A stretch of DNA of 64,000 nt from Unio delphinus (GCA_029339505.1 JAQISU010000179.1:10959001-11023000); one strand, 5' to 3'; counted from the stretch's first letter, positions 12,760 to 26,839 are shown. Program-made: numbers and translations. Notes: generated by a model from the sequence alone, not told the origin.

Positions 12760-15480
12760 ACAAAAACTCGCTGAGATATAAATATGCAAATAGCATTATA
12801 GAGTTTAAGAAATTGACTATTGCATACTTTAACCAGAAGGATGAGCGTTTTATGCTCTCACCATTATGATTGAAATCACTTCTGTATTTTTGTGTGTAAA
12901 TAAAGTTGTCCAAACAAGGGTGTCGTTAAAACTTGACATTTAAGATCAAATTGCAATATAGCTGGAATAAATATATCATACGGAATTTTCTGAAAAGGCA
13001 AATAGTTGGCATTATTTTTCAAACATGTAATACATACTGACCCCCATTTCAATAGGAAGGCAAATTATTGGTGAAGAATATGACAAAAATCGCGAAATGC
13101 TGATGTATGTATTATTTATAAAATTATATAAGTCGCTGACTTTGAGTTACAGAACGACAACATAGAATATATTGAACGATCTAGCGATGGCATTGATGAC
13201 AGTAAAGACAGAAAGGACTGTGAACATCACTACAATGAGAAAATTAAACGAAAATACCTTCCGCATAAGGTATGGATGTCGTACACACCCTGACTATATA
13301 TTGTTTGCGTAGTGATATAAACGCAGCATTTACAAGGCGAAAGGGAGACATTTTCTGAAAGTCATAACCAAGTTTAATGAGCACATATTACTGATTCGAA
13401 GTACCAACACACACACAAAATGGGTTTTCCCTTTTATATATTGGTATGCTGAATGTGAATCAAACGCGATAATAACTCCAGTGGTTAATAGAAGGAAAGG
13501 TTCTATGGACATTATGCAGGCGAGCCAAAGTATAGAAAAAGAGAGGTTTGTTGCACTAATGCGAAATGCAGGCGAGCCACAGCTGCTAATGATGCACCAT
13601 CCGACAGATGAACCAATGTTTGAAAACTGCATGAACTTAAGCAATCAGAACGAACGTGAATAATAAGGATGCAAAGATTTACAGATATACTCGCGAAGAC
13701 ACTAAAAGCATCTGTTGAAAATTTGATCGAGTCCACTAATGTATTGCCAACTTTAGATGCACTTGAGTTAAAATTAATGTTATATGCGCTGGAGTCCGCT
13801 CGCGATCATGCAGTGCACTGACATCAGGATGATCCAACCCGAAAATCATTAATGATTTGTCTGCTTCAAACCACCCCTAAATCTTTCAGCCGATTTTACT
13901 CTCCACTGTGAGACGCTTGTGTCTGTTTTTTTGTGATAAACATTGAAAACATGGTCGGAACTAATACCCAAGAAACGCGCAATCATAATAGGTGTCTAGA
14001 ATATCTTTGTCGGATGGTGTACTGGCAAAAATGAATGGTTCGGGGTCGACGCCGTGTTTATGTAGCCAGGAACAAAATATGCGATTGATAACTATACCTT
14101 TTATTGAAACAGGAATTCCTAATGCCACATAATAACATCATGCTAGAGGGTTATCCTACAGCTGGCTGTATTATTCCGTGACAAGTATTTGAAACATCTA
14201 ACGAAAACTATGTACAATGAAGAATAATGCATACGGCGTTTACGATACAATCGTCAGATGTGTCAGATTTAGCCGCGGTCTGGATGTCATTGAGGTTCTC
14301 TCCGGATACAATAATGGAGGAAGTATTGTGCGGCGTGGTGTAGAGTATGACTTTTCCCCGGAAAGCTTCACAAAGGGCATATGTACGACACTGTTACCCA
14401 CTTCTAAAGCCGCGAATCCATGACATATTCTCTATGTAGACTAGTCTGAGTTTCAGACGCCACGCTTAAACAAGGTTGTAATCGTGTGTAAGAATTACTT
14501 AGGAGGGAATGCTTATGGGGAGCAAGAGGGACAGAGGGATGGGATTCTTTATACATCGTTGATTTTTCTCAAGAGGCAATGATTTAAACCAATCATTTAT
14601 AATTGCTGATGTCGGCATTTTCTGATATAATTGTTGTTGTAATAGTTTAACATTGTATGTTACTTGTGAATACTTATGTTGTGTGACGATAATGTTATGA
14701 ATAACAGTTTGTTTAGTGAAGAATTAAATTAAATTATTGGTATTTAACGCTCGAAAACGTCACTCAATTTATCTGAAACAAAACATATTGAATACAATGG
14801 TATCATTTCTCACTATTCTTTTGCATTTACTTCTCTGGTAACAGGCTGACTCTATTTATTTACAAATATTGTAAAAAAATACCAACCTCCATTATCTCTT
14901 GAACGTCTGATGCAGATAACGATTATTTATTAGAATGCAAGACCATCGCATAAAACTCTAGCTTTCTATGTCGTAGAAAATTAAAAAGTACCAACATGTC
15001 ACAAAGAACAGAATCCTAATTTTATACCTAAGAACTATGATTAACAAGGTTAGAAACACATCCATTATACTTGTAATTGTGTCTGAATCAGGACACAAAT
15101 ATTAGTGAATAACAACAAGGAAGGTCATCCTTCGTAAATAAGTTAAATGGATGTATATTTTTCCGATTGATTTTTATTTTCCTTATCTGAAATATCTTGC
15201 AAAAATTATAATGAGTATCTTTATTTCAGTTGTGTTTTCTACAAAAACCATCGATTTCATATGAGAAGGAAGAAAACTGAAGTTGCGAGAAGATTGACAA
15301 TTTCTCGATCACTACAACATTCCTTTGTCGTTATAAGAACTAATCTTTTCAGAGGGACATGCAAACATCCATATAACAGGGAAAAAATTGCCTGAAAAAT
15401 CCTTATCGATAAAGAAATGAACTTGGAGGCTGAAAAGTCGTTGTGGTAAATATAATTTGTGATGTCCAGACTAGAAAAAT
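12760..15480. other. Intergenic part of the lectin unit, shared with A2 and partly with B
   Basis: Conserved between A and A2 and, from about 13.9 kb on, with block B, but frames are not kept in B. A 68-codon plus frame at 14217-14423 and a minus frame over the same stretch (GFAALEVGNSVVHMPF...) are both open. Neither is recognised, and A2 and B carry disruptive changes. Confidence 0.5.
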
Positions 15481-15489
15481 TAGACTTAC

Positions 15490-15654
15490 CGTTTCGTGTT
15501 CTGATGCTAGAATAAAAAAGAAGAGAACCGCAACCCCATATTTATTTGAAAATCTAACCAATGATAGACAGACGTTATTAAATTCGAACAATGGGTTTTC
15601 TGTATAGTACCGCCCTCGTGATCTCGTCATGGAAAATGACAAATAAATGGACAT
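15490..15654 (-). CDS. Candidate first exon with hydrophobic leader (block A)
   Basis: The ATG at 15654 opens a 55-codon frame ending GVAVLFFFILASEHET at a consensus donor ACG|GTAAGT. The hydrophobic run just before the splice site looks like a signal or anchor segment. The frame and donor are kept in block A2 (44758-44922), with three residue differences, while the older block B copy near 26170-26310 has stops and no matching donor. I cannot identify a downstream exon. It could be the leader exon of another member of the lectin cluster, or chance. Confidence 0.25.
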
Positions 15655-15730
15655 GTTCTGTGTTATAATATGCGCGAATGCGCAAAACGTTCCAAAGTAA
15701 ACCTCTGTACTATAAAATAACGACTTGTGT

Positions 15731-15853
15731 GCATACATACATACATACATACATACATACATACATACATACATACATACATACATACATACATACGTAC
15801 ATACATACTCACATACAGACATACATACATACAGACATACATACATACATACA
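15731..15853. repeat. ACAT microsatellite (block A)
   Basis: About 30 ACAT units with ACGT and ACAG variants. Homologous arrays occur in block A2 (45000-45051) and block B (26407-26480). Confidence 0.95.
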
Positions 15854-16315
15854 TCAATTCAATAAGTGCTAAGCTTTTCAAAATTCAATATAACCTCAAT
15901 ATAAGATTTAAAATGGCGATTGAGCAAGTTCGTCACACAAACGTGAAAACTTGTTATACTATAATGAACTTCTTCTAAATTTCGTTATAAATGGCGGTGA
16001 TCCAGCCTTAAAATGAAAAATAAGATTTGCGATATCACCATATCTTTGTAAGCTTACATTTCAGCAACAAACCAATTGTTGATGTTCAATATTTTGGATA
16101 AAGTTTTAAAATGATTATGGTTCACTTTGGTCTGATAATCTTTTTCCAATCTTTTCAAACCGGGATAAGTAATTTCTCATACATGGGTACGTCGTTTGCG
16201 TTTTCTGTCTGCTTTCAATGTGTTTCTTTTTATATGGTAACTGCAGTTCATTTGGCATATTCCGCATATTTTGTGGAAAATGTGTTCGAGTCTAAATCTT
16301 AATCTAATCCATGTA

Positions 16316-16433
16316 TGGTAAATAAAATATACAGAAATATTATATTCATGAAAGTAACATGTGTTAATTGGAAATTGATCTGGATAATTAAATTTGATAT
16401 TACATACATACATATACATGCATACATACATAC

Positions 16434-16464
<31 letters not shown>

Positions 16465-16637
16465 CATACATACATACATACATACATACATACATACGTA
16501 CGTACATACATACATTCATACGTACGTAGGTAGGTAGGTATGTAGGTATGTATGTATGCATGAATATGTATGTATGTAATATCAAATTTAATTATCCAGA
16601 TCAATTTCCAATTAACACATGTTACTTTTATTTACCA
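16316..16637. repeat. Palindromic element with ACAT/GTAT centre (block A)
   Basis: The left arm TGGTAAATAAAA...GTAACATGTGTTAATTGG...ATATTAC is the inverse of the right arm ending GTTACTTTTATTTACCA; the left arm has an extra insert of about 23 bp. Between the arms ACAT repeats face GTAT/GTAG repeats, so the whole 322 bp can fold into one hairpin. No convincing target duplication. MITE-like fold-back element or microRNA-like hairpin locus. Confidence 0.75.
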
Positions 16638-19094
16638 GTCGAAGATTGTACGTTTTCAGTTATTTGGCACGCATCATTTAGCATGCTTCTTGTCTATAAT
16701 TGCGCATGTTATTGTTCGCATAATGGAGAAAAAACATTTTCTAGCGTAGAAAGGGATGGATATGATAATCATTAGTGTGACCTGAAGACTTCAAAATAGT
16801 TGCAATATAGTGATGCAGTATACATCAGTGCTTAGACTTTAGCGATGTGTGTCATAAATCATTATTGGTTAGTGTTATAACGCATTATCTCATATAAATC
16901 AGATAGACCTTTTTCTGTTATGTCTGTGATATTAATATATACGTTTATGTCAAACAACCTCAAAATACATTGATGATGAAAATGGCGTGTTTCTCCTATC
17001 TGTCACTATTAAAGATCAGCAAGTTAATATTGCATGCATTCAAACATATAGTTGAACGGCGGACAGTTTATTAATAATTGTCACTTTTTCAAAAATATTC
17101 TGCATTCTTTTTGTATGTCTCATTGCAAGATCAGATAAGCTGATCAATTGAAAATAAATTGGGGCATAAGAGATATTGCCGATTGGATAACAACTACTTC
17201 CGGATAAATGCTACATAGTTACATACATACTCAATATACATTGAACCGCCCAACACAACTATTATGTAATTGTAGAAGTAATTCATCTTTATCATTTGAT
17301 GAATGGTATTTACACTTCCTTCTGTACTTCCGGGAATGTTTCCGATTTATACATATGAAGTTTCAGAAACGGGGTCGATTAATTTCTTGTTAAACCGTTA
17401 GCTATAATATTGCAAACTATTTTGCTACACTGAATTTACGTAAAGATCTAAAAACTATCTCTTGTTTTTCTCAAAAAGGAAACAATTGATGACTGATGTC
17501 AGTCAGTGTAAACAGTCGATCGGTGGAACAAGTATAAATAATCACTGGTTGAAATATAAAAACAGAATGTCAAGGACGCAATTCGATATTATCATTATAG
17601 TCAGTACAGGAAAAATATCGGTAAACACAAATGTTCTCATGTCCCTCACAAAAATGTTCTCGAATGTTACTTAATAACACACTTTTTTGTTAAGCAGTCT
17701 TTGTTCGAAGACGAGAATGACTGTATTAGATGTGGACAGTACTGTGATTATCACGGCTTTGGTGCTGTTCACCGAACATGTACAATCACCATATATCTAA
17801 ATATTCATCAGAGACTTCATACAATTGTATAACCGCTGTATCAGTAAAAGTAATACGTGTGTGTTGCAGCGACGGCATCACGTTTTTAATAGAATAACCA
17901 TAAGACATACTAATTGCTACCAACCTGAAAAAATAATCATAGAAGAGCACTTACAACGGACGAAGTAGTCAGGAAAGATGCATTACTCTTAAAATACAAC
18001 GATTTGTGAGAACAAGTATTATATGTGCGTGATTGGTGCAGCAGCAACCGTTGGATGATGTTGCAAGAATAAAGATTGCAGCAGCCAGTATATATACATC
18101 AATCTGGAGTGTTGCTGCATATAAACAAATAGTAACCAGTGTGACTGGCAACGGTTGCATTCAAGATTACGCGTCTATGTCAGAACGTCTAACGGCGGCA
18201 TAAATTAGCCTCATTGAGTATTTGGAGTAGGTCTGTCTTGATTCTGATGCCAATTTTTCGCGTTGTAGTAATAAAAAACAGCAAGTTCTTCCTTCTTGCA
18301 AAAGGTACACATAAAAAAGGACAAAGATCTATAATCAAGCTTGGTGAACTAACAGAAATTTAAAATATCACTAGCCTTACCAGTAATTACACATTGTAAT
18401 ACTCGAGTCCATTTTCAAACTCCGTAAAATATAGCTTCTCTTTCTCTGAAAATGGGCACTAACCTAGTTTTTTTTTTTGCAAGCTCAACACATAAATTTT
18501 GATTTGAGGTATGAATGTGCCTTTTACTTGCCAGAGTTTTTTTCTCTTAATTTAATTTGATATTTCATCTTTTTCTTTCAATTGCATTCGTTTATATTTC
18601 TTTCTGTCATGTCTCTCTCACAACTCTTTCTCTAAGTATAACTTCATCTGTTTTTCTTGTAATTAAATTTGTTTCCTTGTTACTGCAGTTAGTGTTTATT
18701 TTGCTTTATCTTCGCTTGTATTTGTATTTGATTTTGTTCTTTCACTTTCTTCTGAAATTTGAGCTTCGTTAACTACACAATCCCATCTTGTATTTTAAGT
18801 TTAAGTCGTTTACTTTAAGATAAGACTTACCGATGAAAACCAAAGCAATTTTATCAAAAACATTCTTTTCTACCAAATAATGGAGCAGCTTCTCTAATGT
18901 CTAGCTTGGTTAAGTAAACTTTTGCCTCAGAAAGATCATATTTTCTAGCACGATGAATCAATTCAACTTTTGGAAAAGGGTCTGATTGTTCCTGGGTATG
19001 GTTTAAAAGCAAGATTTATACGTTTAATTAATTTTTAGAAAAAACATGACAACTTCACTAAGGATTTTATATATTCGTGCCAAAAATTAAATGT

Positions 19095-19098
<4 letters not shown>

Positions 19099-19186
<88 letters not shown>
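19099..19186. repeat. TA microsatellite (block A)
   Basis: Pure TA, about 88 bp. Counterpart 48356-48422 in block A2. Confidence 0.95.
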
Positions 19187-19188
<2 letters not shown>

Positions 19189-19332
19189 CAAGCTTATAAT
19201 ATTTAAACTCACATAAATCTAAATACTCATCATCACATATACAAAGATAGCCGTCAAAGAATATTTATGTTTATTATTCTCTCCCTATTGCGCTAATAAA
19301 CATGTATGTATCTGTTTCCAAATAGTTACTTA

Positions 19333-19530
19333 TTACATCGATATTTGACAGATAAAACCGTGTGCTTCGTTATATACATTGTCCTTAGCCATAAGGTTTT
19401 CGATTTTTGTCAGGTTGGCCTGGAATCCAAACGTGAGCCTTGCTCGAAATTGGGTCTCCTCGGACCGTGAGAAAATCGGCCACGCTGTTTGGTCCTAAAG
19501 CCCCCAACCACAAATTTGCATCGCAAGTTC
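19333..19530 (-). pseudogene. Decayed C-terminal lectin exon, block A
   Basis: After the acceptor TTTCAG the frame reads TCDANLWLGALGPNSVADF and then VWIPGQPDKN, corresponding to IWLG, FW and the QPD sugar loop. About 35 nt are missing next, removing the ENCLEI segment with its conserved Cys and calcium ligands, and the frame breaks. Another frame resumes LMAKDNVYNEAHGFICQ and a stop. No first-half exon for it is recognisable to the right before block B. Confidence 0.65.
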
Positions 19531-20951
19531 CTGAAATGAAAACATTGAGTATACGTATATTTTCAGTGCAAAACGTTTATACGTTTAACAGACACTGGCT
19601 GCATTCAATGTGCCAATATATGATAAAGTACTTCTATCACTAACACTAATACAAAATCGGTATTTTCTTCACGTTACAATACTAGCTGCATGTCAACTGA
19701 TGTAATGTATTTGATAACCTGTAAAAATGTAGAATGCAATAGCTCGGACAGACACTTCAACAAATTTGTAACAGAATGAATAAACATCGATTTTATATAA
19801 AAACTATATAGATCCGAAGTTTTTTTCCTATAGTTCAACACACATTAACACCAATAATCTCTCTCTGTGATCGTTTTTTTTTATGCCAGTATTGTTCATA
19901 GTGACATGAATAGACTAATAAAAGAAACTTATTGAATTTATGACTTTGATAGTATCGTAATGGCCTTGCTACCAATGCACTAAATAAAATTGTATAATGT
20001 ACTTAAACTTTTTGTTTAACTTGATAAGTTGTATAACCTCTATAACACCATTATTATATGTATGCATTTGATTTTTTATACTTTACTGTAATTACTGAAC
20101 TGTGTCCCTTTTAATCACGAGAATGAAATGTTTCAACGAAATGGGAATTACATTTACTGGAACGTGTGTAAGCATTTATATTTTTTTTTCTTTCCTGCGT
20201 TCTTGTTTGGCATCACATCGCGAAATCACTGACGGGAAAATGTACGAGCCAAGAAAAATGCAGATTATGAAAATAGTGACTGAATCTGTAGATGCATGAA
20301 GCTATTTCTAAACAGCTCATTCGATAGGAGTATTCACTTTACCGCAATTAAGATATATATATCTGATCATTTTAAGTTTGAATAACTGTATTAATACACC
20401 CAAAAGTGCCATATAGTTAAGATAAATATATTTTAATCAAAGGAAACAAGAGACCGAATCTTACGACCAGTATTACTGTAATATAAAATAAATGAGACTT
20501 AACACTCAAAATCTTTCAAATGAGCAATTTATATCAATTTTATCCGGCTATCCTTATCGATATCTGACCAGAATGAAGTCGTTTTGTAAGCGAATAGACG
20601 TTCTGACTTGCATCACTAAATAACGTTTACTCTATCATATCCATTTTTAATATTTAATAAACAACTATTATATTTCAATGAACATTTCGAGTTCACTATC
20701 GCACATCTTGTATTATTCCTTAGCGGTGTTGACTGTATATTTTGTCTTGTTGCTAAGAAAACGTGTTAGGACACTTCTGAATGGCCACATGACATTCGTC
20801 TGCGGCAACGACTGGGTTTTAAAAATAGTTGCAGTGTCTTTCATATACCATCGATCTTGAATTCCTCTTTTGGGAAACAGGATTTTTATTTCTATGAGCC
20901 TTTACAAAATATCTTTCAACCTAATTTTTTAAACCTGATTTATATTATAAA

Positions 20952-20952
<1 letters not shown>

Positions 20953-21026
<74 letters not shown>

Positions 21027-21069
21027 CGTACGTCCGTACGTCCGTCCGTCTGTCTGTCTGTCTGTCTGT
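20953..21069. repeat. CTAT to CCGT to CTGT compound microsatellite (block A)
   Basis: CTAT units grade into CCGTACGT, CCGT and then CTGT. It lies immediately left of the empty transposon site. Confidence 0.95.
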
Positions 21070-21084
21070 GTGAAATATGCACTT

Positions 21085-21087
21085 TAG
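21085..21087. other. Empty transposon target site in block A
   Basis: The TAG inside CACTTTAGACATTT is the unoccupied counterpart of the insertion at 50448-54022. It lies directly after a CTAT-derived microsatellite. Confidence 0.9.
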
Positions 21088-21789
21088 ACATTTCATATTA
21101 GGTTATAAAACGTAATCTTTTATTACTGGCTGCTACATAGTGAATGTTTTACTTGCTTTGATCACACTAACTAGTGCTCACTATGCCTGATGTATTTTCA
21201 TGATTATTGTATCAGCCAATATTTATATTGAGACCGAATTATAAATATTAAACTGAGTCATTCAACTTGTATTATTTCAAACCTTCTACAAAAGTAATTT
21301 CCTATGATTATATTATTTAACATTGCGCTGTAAAGACTGTAAAACCTCAATCAATTACTCCATTATGGAAATGTCGATTATCCTGTTGACCATGTATTAG
21401 CTGCAAAAAATATTCTGTGAACGTCACTTTGTGCAAAACGATAATGCATTGTTGAAAGCAAACTTGCTGCTTGATAACTTGTTTGAATCGCTTTCTCGCT
21501 ATATTTGTCGTCTATTCTATACTGCATAAGCTCTGGCGTCTTTAATTCAATGTATGTCTTCCATAAGTGTTATACATTTAATTCTAGGCGGTTCATTTAT
21601 TGTTGTGAAATTGCTTTGTTTACTATTCTATTTTTCATGTGATGTTTGTAGAAGTATTTTAATCAAAAATACCATTTTCCATTTTCTTACCTATGCAGCT
21701 TACATATGTCATCATAAGATATTTCTCTTTTCATCTTATAATAGGTTTCATGATTATTAACAATAATTAATTCCTGCAGTTGTATATAT

Positions 21790-24425
21790 TTAAAGTTATA
21801 TGTCGCAGAATATCGACGTCTTCTTCCTGATATAAACATGGAGAGACCGTCAGGCGATGAGGCCAAGTGCGCGGATATAAGAACCATCCGTTAATACAGC
21901 AAGGCATTCCCCAACCACTCTTGCAGAGGTGGACTTGCCGTCATCAAAAAGAACTGCATGATAAAATGTTTGAAACGCAACACAACCTTCTATTTCTGCC
22001 ACACATAGTTTGAACGTATCCAATCAACACTCACACTGGAACAAAGGTCAGTCCATTTTGTCTTCCTCTACCGCCCTCCACTTGGTAGAAGAAAAAAGTA
22101 GACCAAATCTCTATATTTGGAGCAGTTTCCGAATCTCCATGACTATGGAATATCGATAGGTGGCAACCTGCTTATTCTTGAAACTTGCATATTTTACGTT
22201 CACATCCTGGAAACCTATATACTTCAAAAATTCTAGATTTCTTCATGTTATCAACCGTAAACAGTCAGTTGACCAACCAACCCATAAATATGATCACGTT
22301 TCATAATGGATTCTTCATAGACTTGATGATAATATTCAACGGTCTACCATTGTATTCCACGAACGTGCATCAGATCACCTCTGCATTATTTGCCATCTCG
22401 ACGTTTCAGTCCATAACACTTCACTTTATTTACTACTAAGAGAAACCTCCGTATGATAAGTAAAACTAAACTAATGCATGACATTCAAGCAAACCTAACA
22501 ACTTGCTTACCTGCTACAACATAACAGCTCGATAACTGCCTGCGTTCATTCCCGGAAAAAATGCATGCCACATGCACCAAATGCAGATTATCAATTAAAA
22601 AGTGTTTTCCATGATATGGTAGTGTTAGGGACTAGCTTCGCACTGCTAAAAGAGACAGCCGTAAGGCGGGTATGCTTTAGCTTTCCACCAGACTCACTAT
22701 TCATAAACAAATCTATGAAACCGCTAATAAGAACGTCACATAGTCCATTTAGCCAATTTATCCCACTACAGCACCTGCAAAGAACTATTCGAGATTACCA
22801 ACAAACTAATCTCAAGAAAGAAATTTATACCACTTCCATTTGCTTTCTCTCCAGTAGACATTCAGGACTTGTTTTTACCTTTCTTGTGTCACAAGGTACA
22901 AAACATTAAATATAAGCTTGATATCATAATTTCAATTGACTTGTCATTACCAAACAGTAGCGATACTGAACGTCAGCGACAACCGTTAGCAGCATGTAAA
23001 TCTGTCTCTATTGATGAAATACAATCAATCGAGATGAACAGTATAGCATAGACAGTTGAACTTGATCTAATTCCAACATAACTACTAATTGGTGCTTAGA
23101 TCTAATATTAGCGCCACTAATTGATGTGTTTAATAGATCTCTCTCATCCGGGAAATTCCCATAATTTTACCGCGCAGTTTTTAAGCTCCCGTTCATATCA
23201 AACCTCTTAGATAAATTAGATTGTATCTCAACTGAGTTCAAACAGTCTTTTTAGTAATGTACAGTCCGCATAAAACCCTTGCAAAAGTAATGAAACTACT
23301 ATTCAAATTGTATATGCAAATGGAATTCATTTCAGAGCAGTCAATATAGGTTGTGATGTTCTACAGGGGTCTGTTCTTGGACATGCACGCTGCTTTCTAT
23401 ACGCTCAGCCTCCGTCAAGTGTCATATGTCACCAAATGTACGAAGATGGCACCCACACATACAAAGCTAGCCACCCAACTGATGTTAATGCTACCATCCA
23501 AGGAGTAGAGAGGTGCATTTCTGATGTGAAATCGTGGATGACATGTAACAATGTAACAAGCTGCAGATGAATGATGATATAACTGAGACCATTCTGATCA
23601 CAGCACAAGGAATATCTCATTCACATGCTTTACCTTAAAGAATAAATATTAGCAGCACCAATATTAAATTCACAAATTCAGTACGAACTATAAGTGTTAC
23701 TCTAGAGAGTATTCTCGCATTAAACAAATATGTTATGAACAAGGCTGCATATCTTGAGCTGAGACGCATCATCTCCATTAGCGTTCTCTTTCAGTTTATG
23801 CAACTAAAACACTTGTGTTAGTACTTTCAAGATAGGACTATTTTAATTCAGTTAGGTCTGATTCATCTCAATATCTACTCCTGAAACTTAAAAAAAAAAA
23901 TCAAACGACAGCTGTTTGTATCATCGTTATAGCACCACGATCTGTGCATAACTCACCGCTCTACACTCACTATCCATTCCATACAGAATCCCATACAAAA
24001 TTTGTTCTCCGTGCTACGTTTCTCTGACGGACTCCAGTCCAACATACCTATCCAGCATCACCCATGTGTACACACCCGGAAGATGTTTACGCTCCTCTTC
24101 TAACAATTGTATACTCATTAGTCCACACATTGAACACGAAGTCACATGAACAACGTTCTTTTGCATAGCAGGGATCAGCAACGTGGAATAGATTGCCCTT
24201 GGATATTAGATACAAAGACACAGTGATTACTTTCAAGAGTACTTTCTCGAAAGCGATAATAAACTTAAAGACCTATTAATGTTATTTACAGCAATGTGTA
24301 TGTTTTCCAGTGTCATAGTGGTTGTTTTTTGTGTTTTGTTATTTGTAATCATATCTATATCGATGGTGAAAAGCGCTTAGAGCTTCTAAAGATTAGGACC
24401 TATACAAAGTCCTCATTAATATTGC
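21790..24425 (+). mobile_element. Decayed CR1-like LINE, block A
   Basis: Endonuclease remnants (CRGGLAVIKKNCM, GGNLLIL), a linker, KSVSIDEIQ and DLIPT of the reverse-transcriptase entry, and a catalytic box that reads YEDGTHTY (23439-23450) in place of a YADDTHIY-type box. The C-terminal WNRLPLDIRYKDTVITFKS and the 3' end shared with other copies follow. Many stops and frameshifts; inactive. It lies to the right of the dead lectin exon, where that gene's upstream exons would be expected. Confidence 0.75.
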
Positions 24426-26406
24426 GAAAAATGGATATGATACATTCCACCTATACAGCAATTTGATTTTATTTTATCGTCTCCCTTGAAACACACCATA
24501 GCTTGGACACACAGAGATAGTGATGTCAGTTCATAGATACTTACGTGTGCATCAAACGCGGTAGCGTCTGACTGCAATATGCAATAATATTCTTCTTAAA
24601 GTACTTAGACTCTCCACTATGAGACGGGTGATAAACATGGAAAGCGTGGCCTGAGTTAATACCCAAGTAGCCCGGTATCATTATGTTTGTCTACCATATC
24701 TTTCTTCATTGGTGTACGGACACATACAACACCATGCCAGAATGTTTCGGTGTCTACGCTGCCTATATGTACTCATCACACAATATGTGATAGATAACCA
24801 TGGCGTTTTTATAAGACAGAAAGTGCGAATGCCACAGAGCAAGATCATTCATTAGGCGCATGACACGTCTGTTTACGTTGTTTTGTGTGAAACAGTTGAA
24901 ACATCTAACGAAAGCATTGTACAACGAAATCATAAAGCGTACGGTGCTGACGATAACGTTGTCGGATTTCTCAACTGCAGCCGCGGTCAGGATATGTTCT
25001 CTCAGGAGGCAATAATGAAGAAACTATTGAGCGTCGCGGATGAGAAAGGATCTTTTTTCAGCAATCATCACAGAGGACATATTGGCAACAATTTTAACTA
25101 CGTCCCAACCCGCGAAACCCTGACAATGTCGATGTGGACTCGCCTGGGGTTCAGATGCCAAGCTTAAGCTCGGTTTGCAAACGTGTAAAAATACAGTCTG
25201 GAATGTTTATGGGGAACAAAATTGGCCCAGGACTGGAGCTATATATTAGTGGGTTTTTCTCTTTCGCAAAAGCCAATATGGTTCTATGTTTTATTCTTAT
25301 TATTGATGCATGTTTGTCTGTTTTTTTATTGTACTCGTTTAAGATGGTTGGTTACTGGGGAAAAAATCTTTTGTGGAACAATAATATTCTGCATAACATT
25401 TCATCTAGAAAAGATTTCAATTATATATTAATGGTATTTAACCTTCGTAAACTTTACATACTTTACCTGTAGCAAAATTAGCGACTACAACAGTATAATT
25501 TCCAACTATTCTTTTCCATTAACATCCCTGGAAAAAGACTCATTATATTACTTATCATAAGATTGTAAAAATTGCCATTATTTCTTGACCTTATGATGCA
25601 AAATTTCAAATTATTTATAGGAATGCAGGATCATCGCAGAAAATGAGACTGAGACTAAGTCAAAGAAAAAAAAAGTGCCAACTTGTCACCAAGACCTGAA
25701 TCCGTATGATACACAAACAACCATGATAAACAAGCTTGTGTGCATATCAACGTTACATTCGAATTGTATTCATGCCTATAAACGGATGCAAAGATCATTA
25801 TTCAACAGCATGAATTGTGCAGTTTTATGAAGAGATTAAATGGATTTATATGTTGTTAAATGTTTTGCTTTTTCCCTGACTGTGATATCTTGCAATATAG
25901 AATTCCACAATGTTACAATGATGCTCTCTAATATCAGTTGTGTACTCTACAGTGTCCACCGATTTAATATCTAACCTTCCTTATTTGAAATATGAACTAG
26001 ACTTTTTACGGAGAAATGCAAACGTCCATATAACAAGGACAAAGGTACCACATATTTTCTTACCAGCAAATAAATTACCTTAGAGGTTGATGAGTCACTG
26101 TGGTAAACATAATCTGTCATGTACAGATTAGCGAAAGTAGACTTGCCAATTCATGATGTTACACAAGCACACCTAGGAAGAGAACCAAAAAGCCATTTCT
26201 ATCTGAAATCACTCCAATGCAAGACAGACAGTATTAAATTGGACAAATGGTTTCTCTGTATAATACCGCTTTCATGATCTTGTGGTGGAGAACAATGAAT
26301 AAATGAACATGTGCTGTGTTATAATATTCGCGATTGCGGGTGAAGTTTGAGAGGAAAACACCTGTAGTGCAATATAATTACTACAGTTTAGTATCCATGC
26401 CATGTT

Positions 26407-26530
26407 ATACATACATACATACATACATACATACATACATACATACATACATACATACATACATACATACATAGATACATACAGACAGACAGACAGACAA
26501 GAAAACATACAAATAGACAGACATACAGAC
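26407..26530. repeat. ACAT then AGAC microsatellite (block B)
   Basis: ACAT array followed by AGAC and degenerate units, at the position matching the ACAT arrays in A and A2. Confidence 0.95.
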
Positions 26531-26839
26531 ATAGAGACAGATATAGAGACTGACAGACAGACATCATCTTAATGTTACTATTTTAAATATAATATTGCAA
26601 ACTATTTGCTAAACTGTGGAAGTTTGTAGAGAAGAGATGGAATTATTTATATATCAGCATACGCGTAAACATTTGAAAACTATCTACGTTTACATCAAAA
26701 TGAAGTTATAGATGACTGATTTCATTCAGTGTAAATAGTCGAACTGTGCAACAAATATACATAGTAATTTGTGAATATAGAGTAACAATATTTACAGGAA
26801 AGCTTTCTATAAGATCATTTTAGTCAATACAGTAAACTT

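Noticed and set aside
14217..14423. 68-codon plus-strand ORF and the overlapping minus-strand open frame
   Set aside because: The A2 copy has point changes and the block B homolog does not keep either frame; no family recognised.
15403..16585. Cys/Val/Met/Tyr repeat ORFs over ACAT arrays, also near 26272, 28506, 44671 and 45369
   Set aside because: Translations of tetranucleotide repeats. Only the non-repeat end of 15403-15846 and its A2 copy was kept as a weak exon candidate because of its GTAAGT donor.
18557..18772. Hydrophobic ORF suggestive of a membrane protein
   Set aside because: T-rich low-complexity sequence; the A2 counterpart has indels that break the frame.
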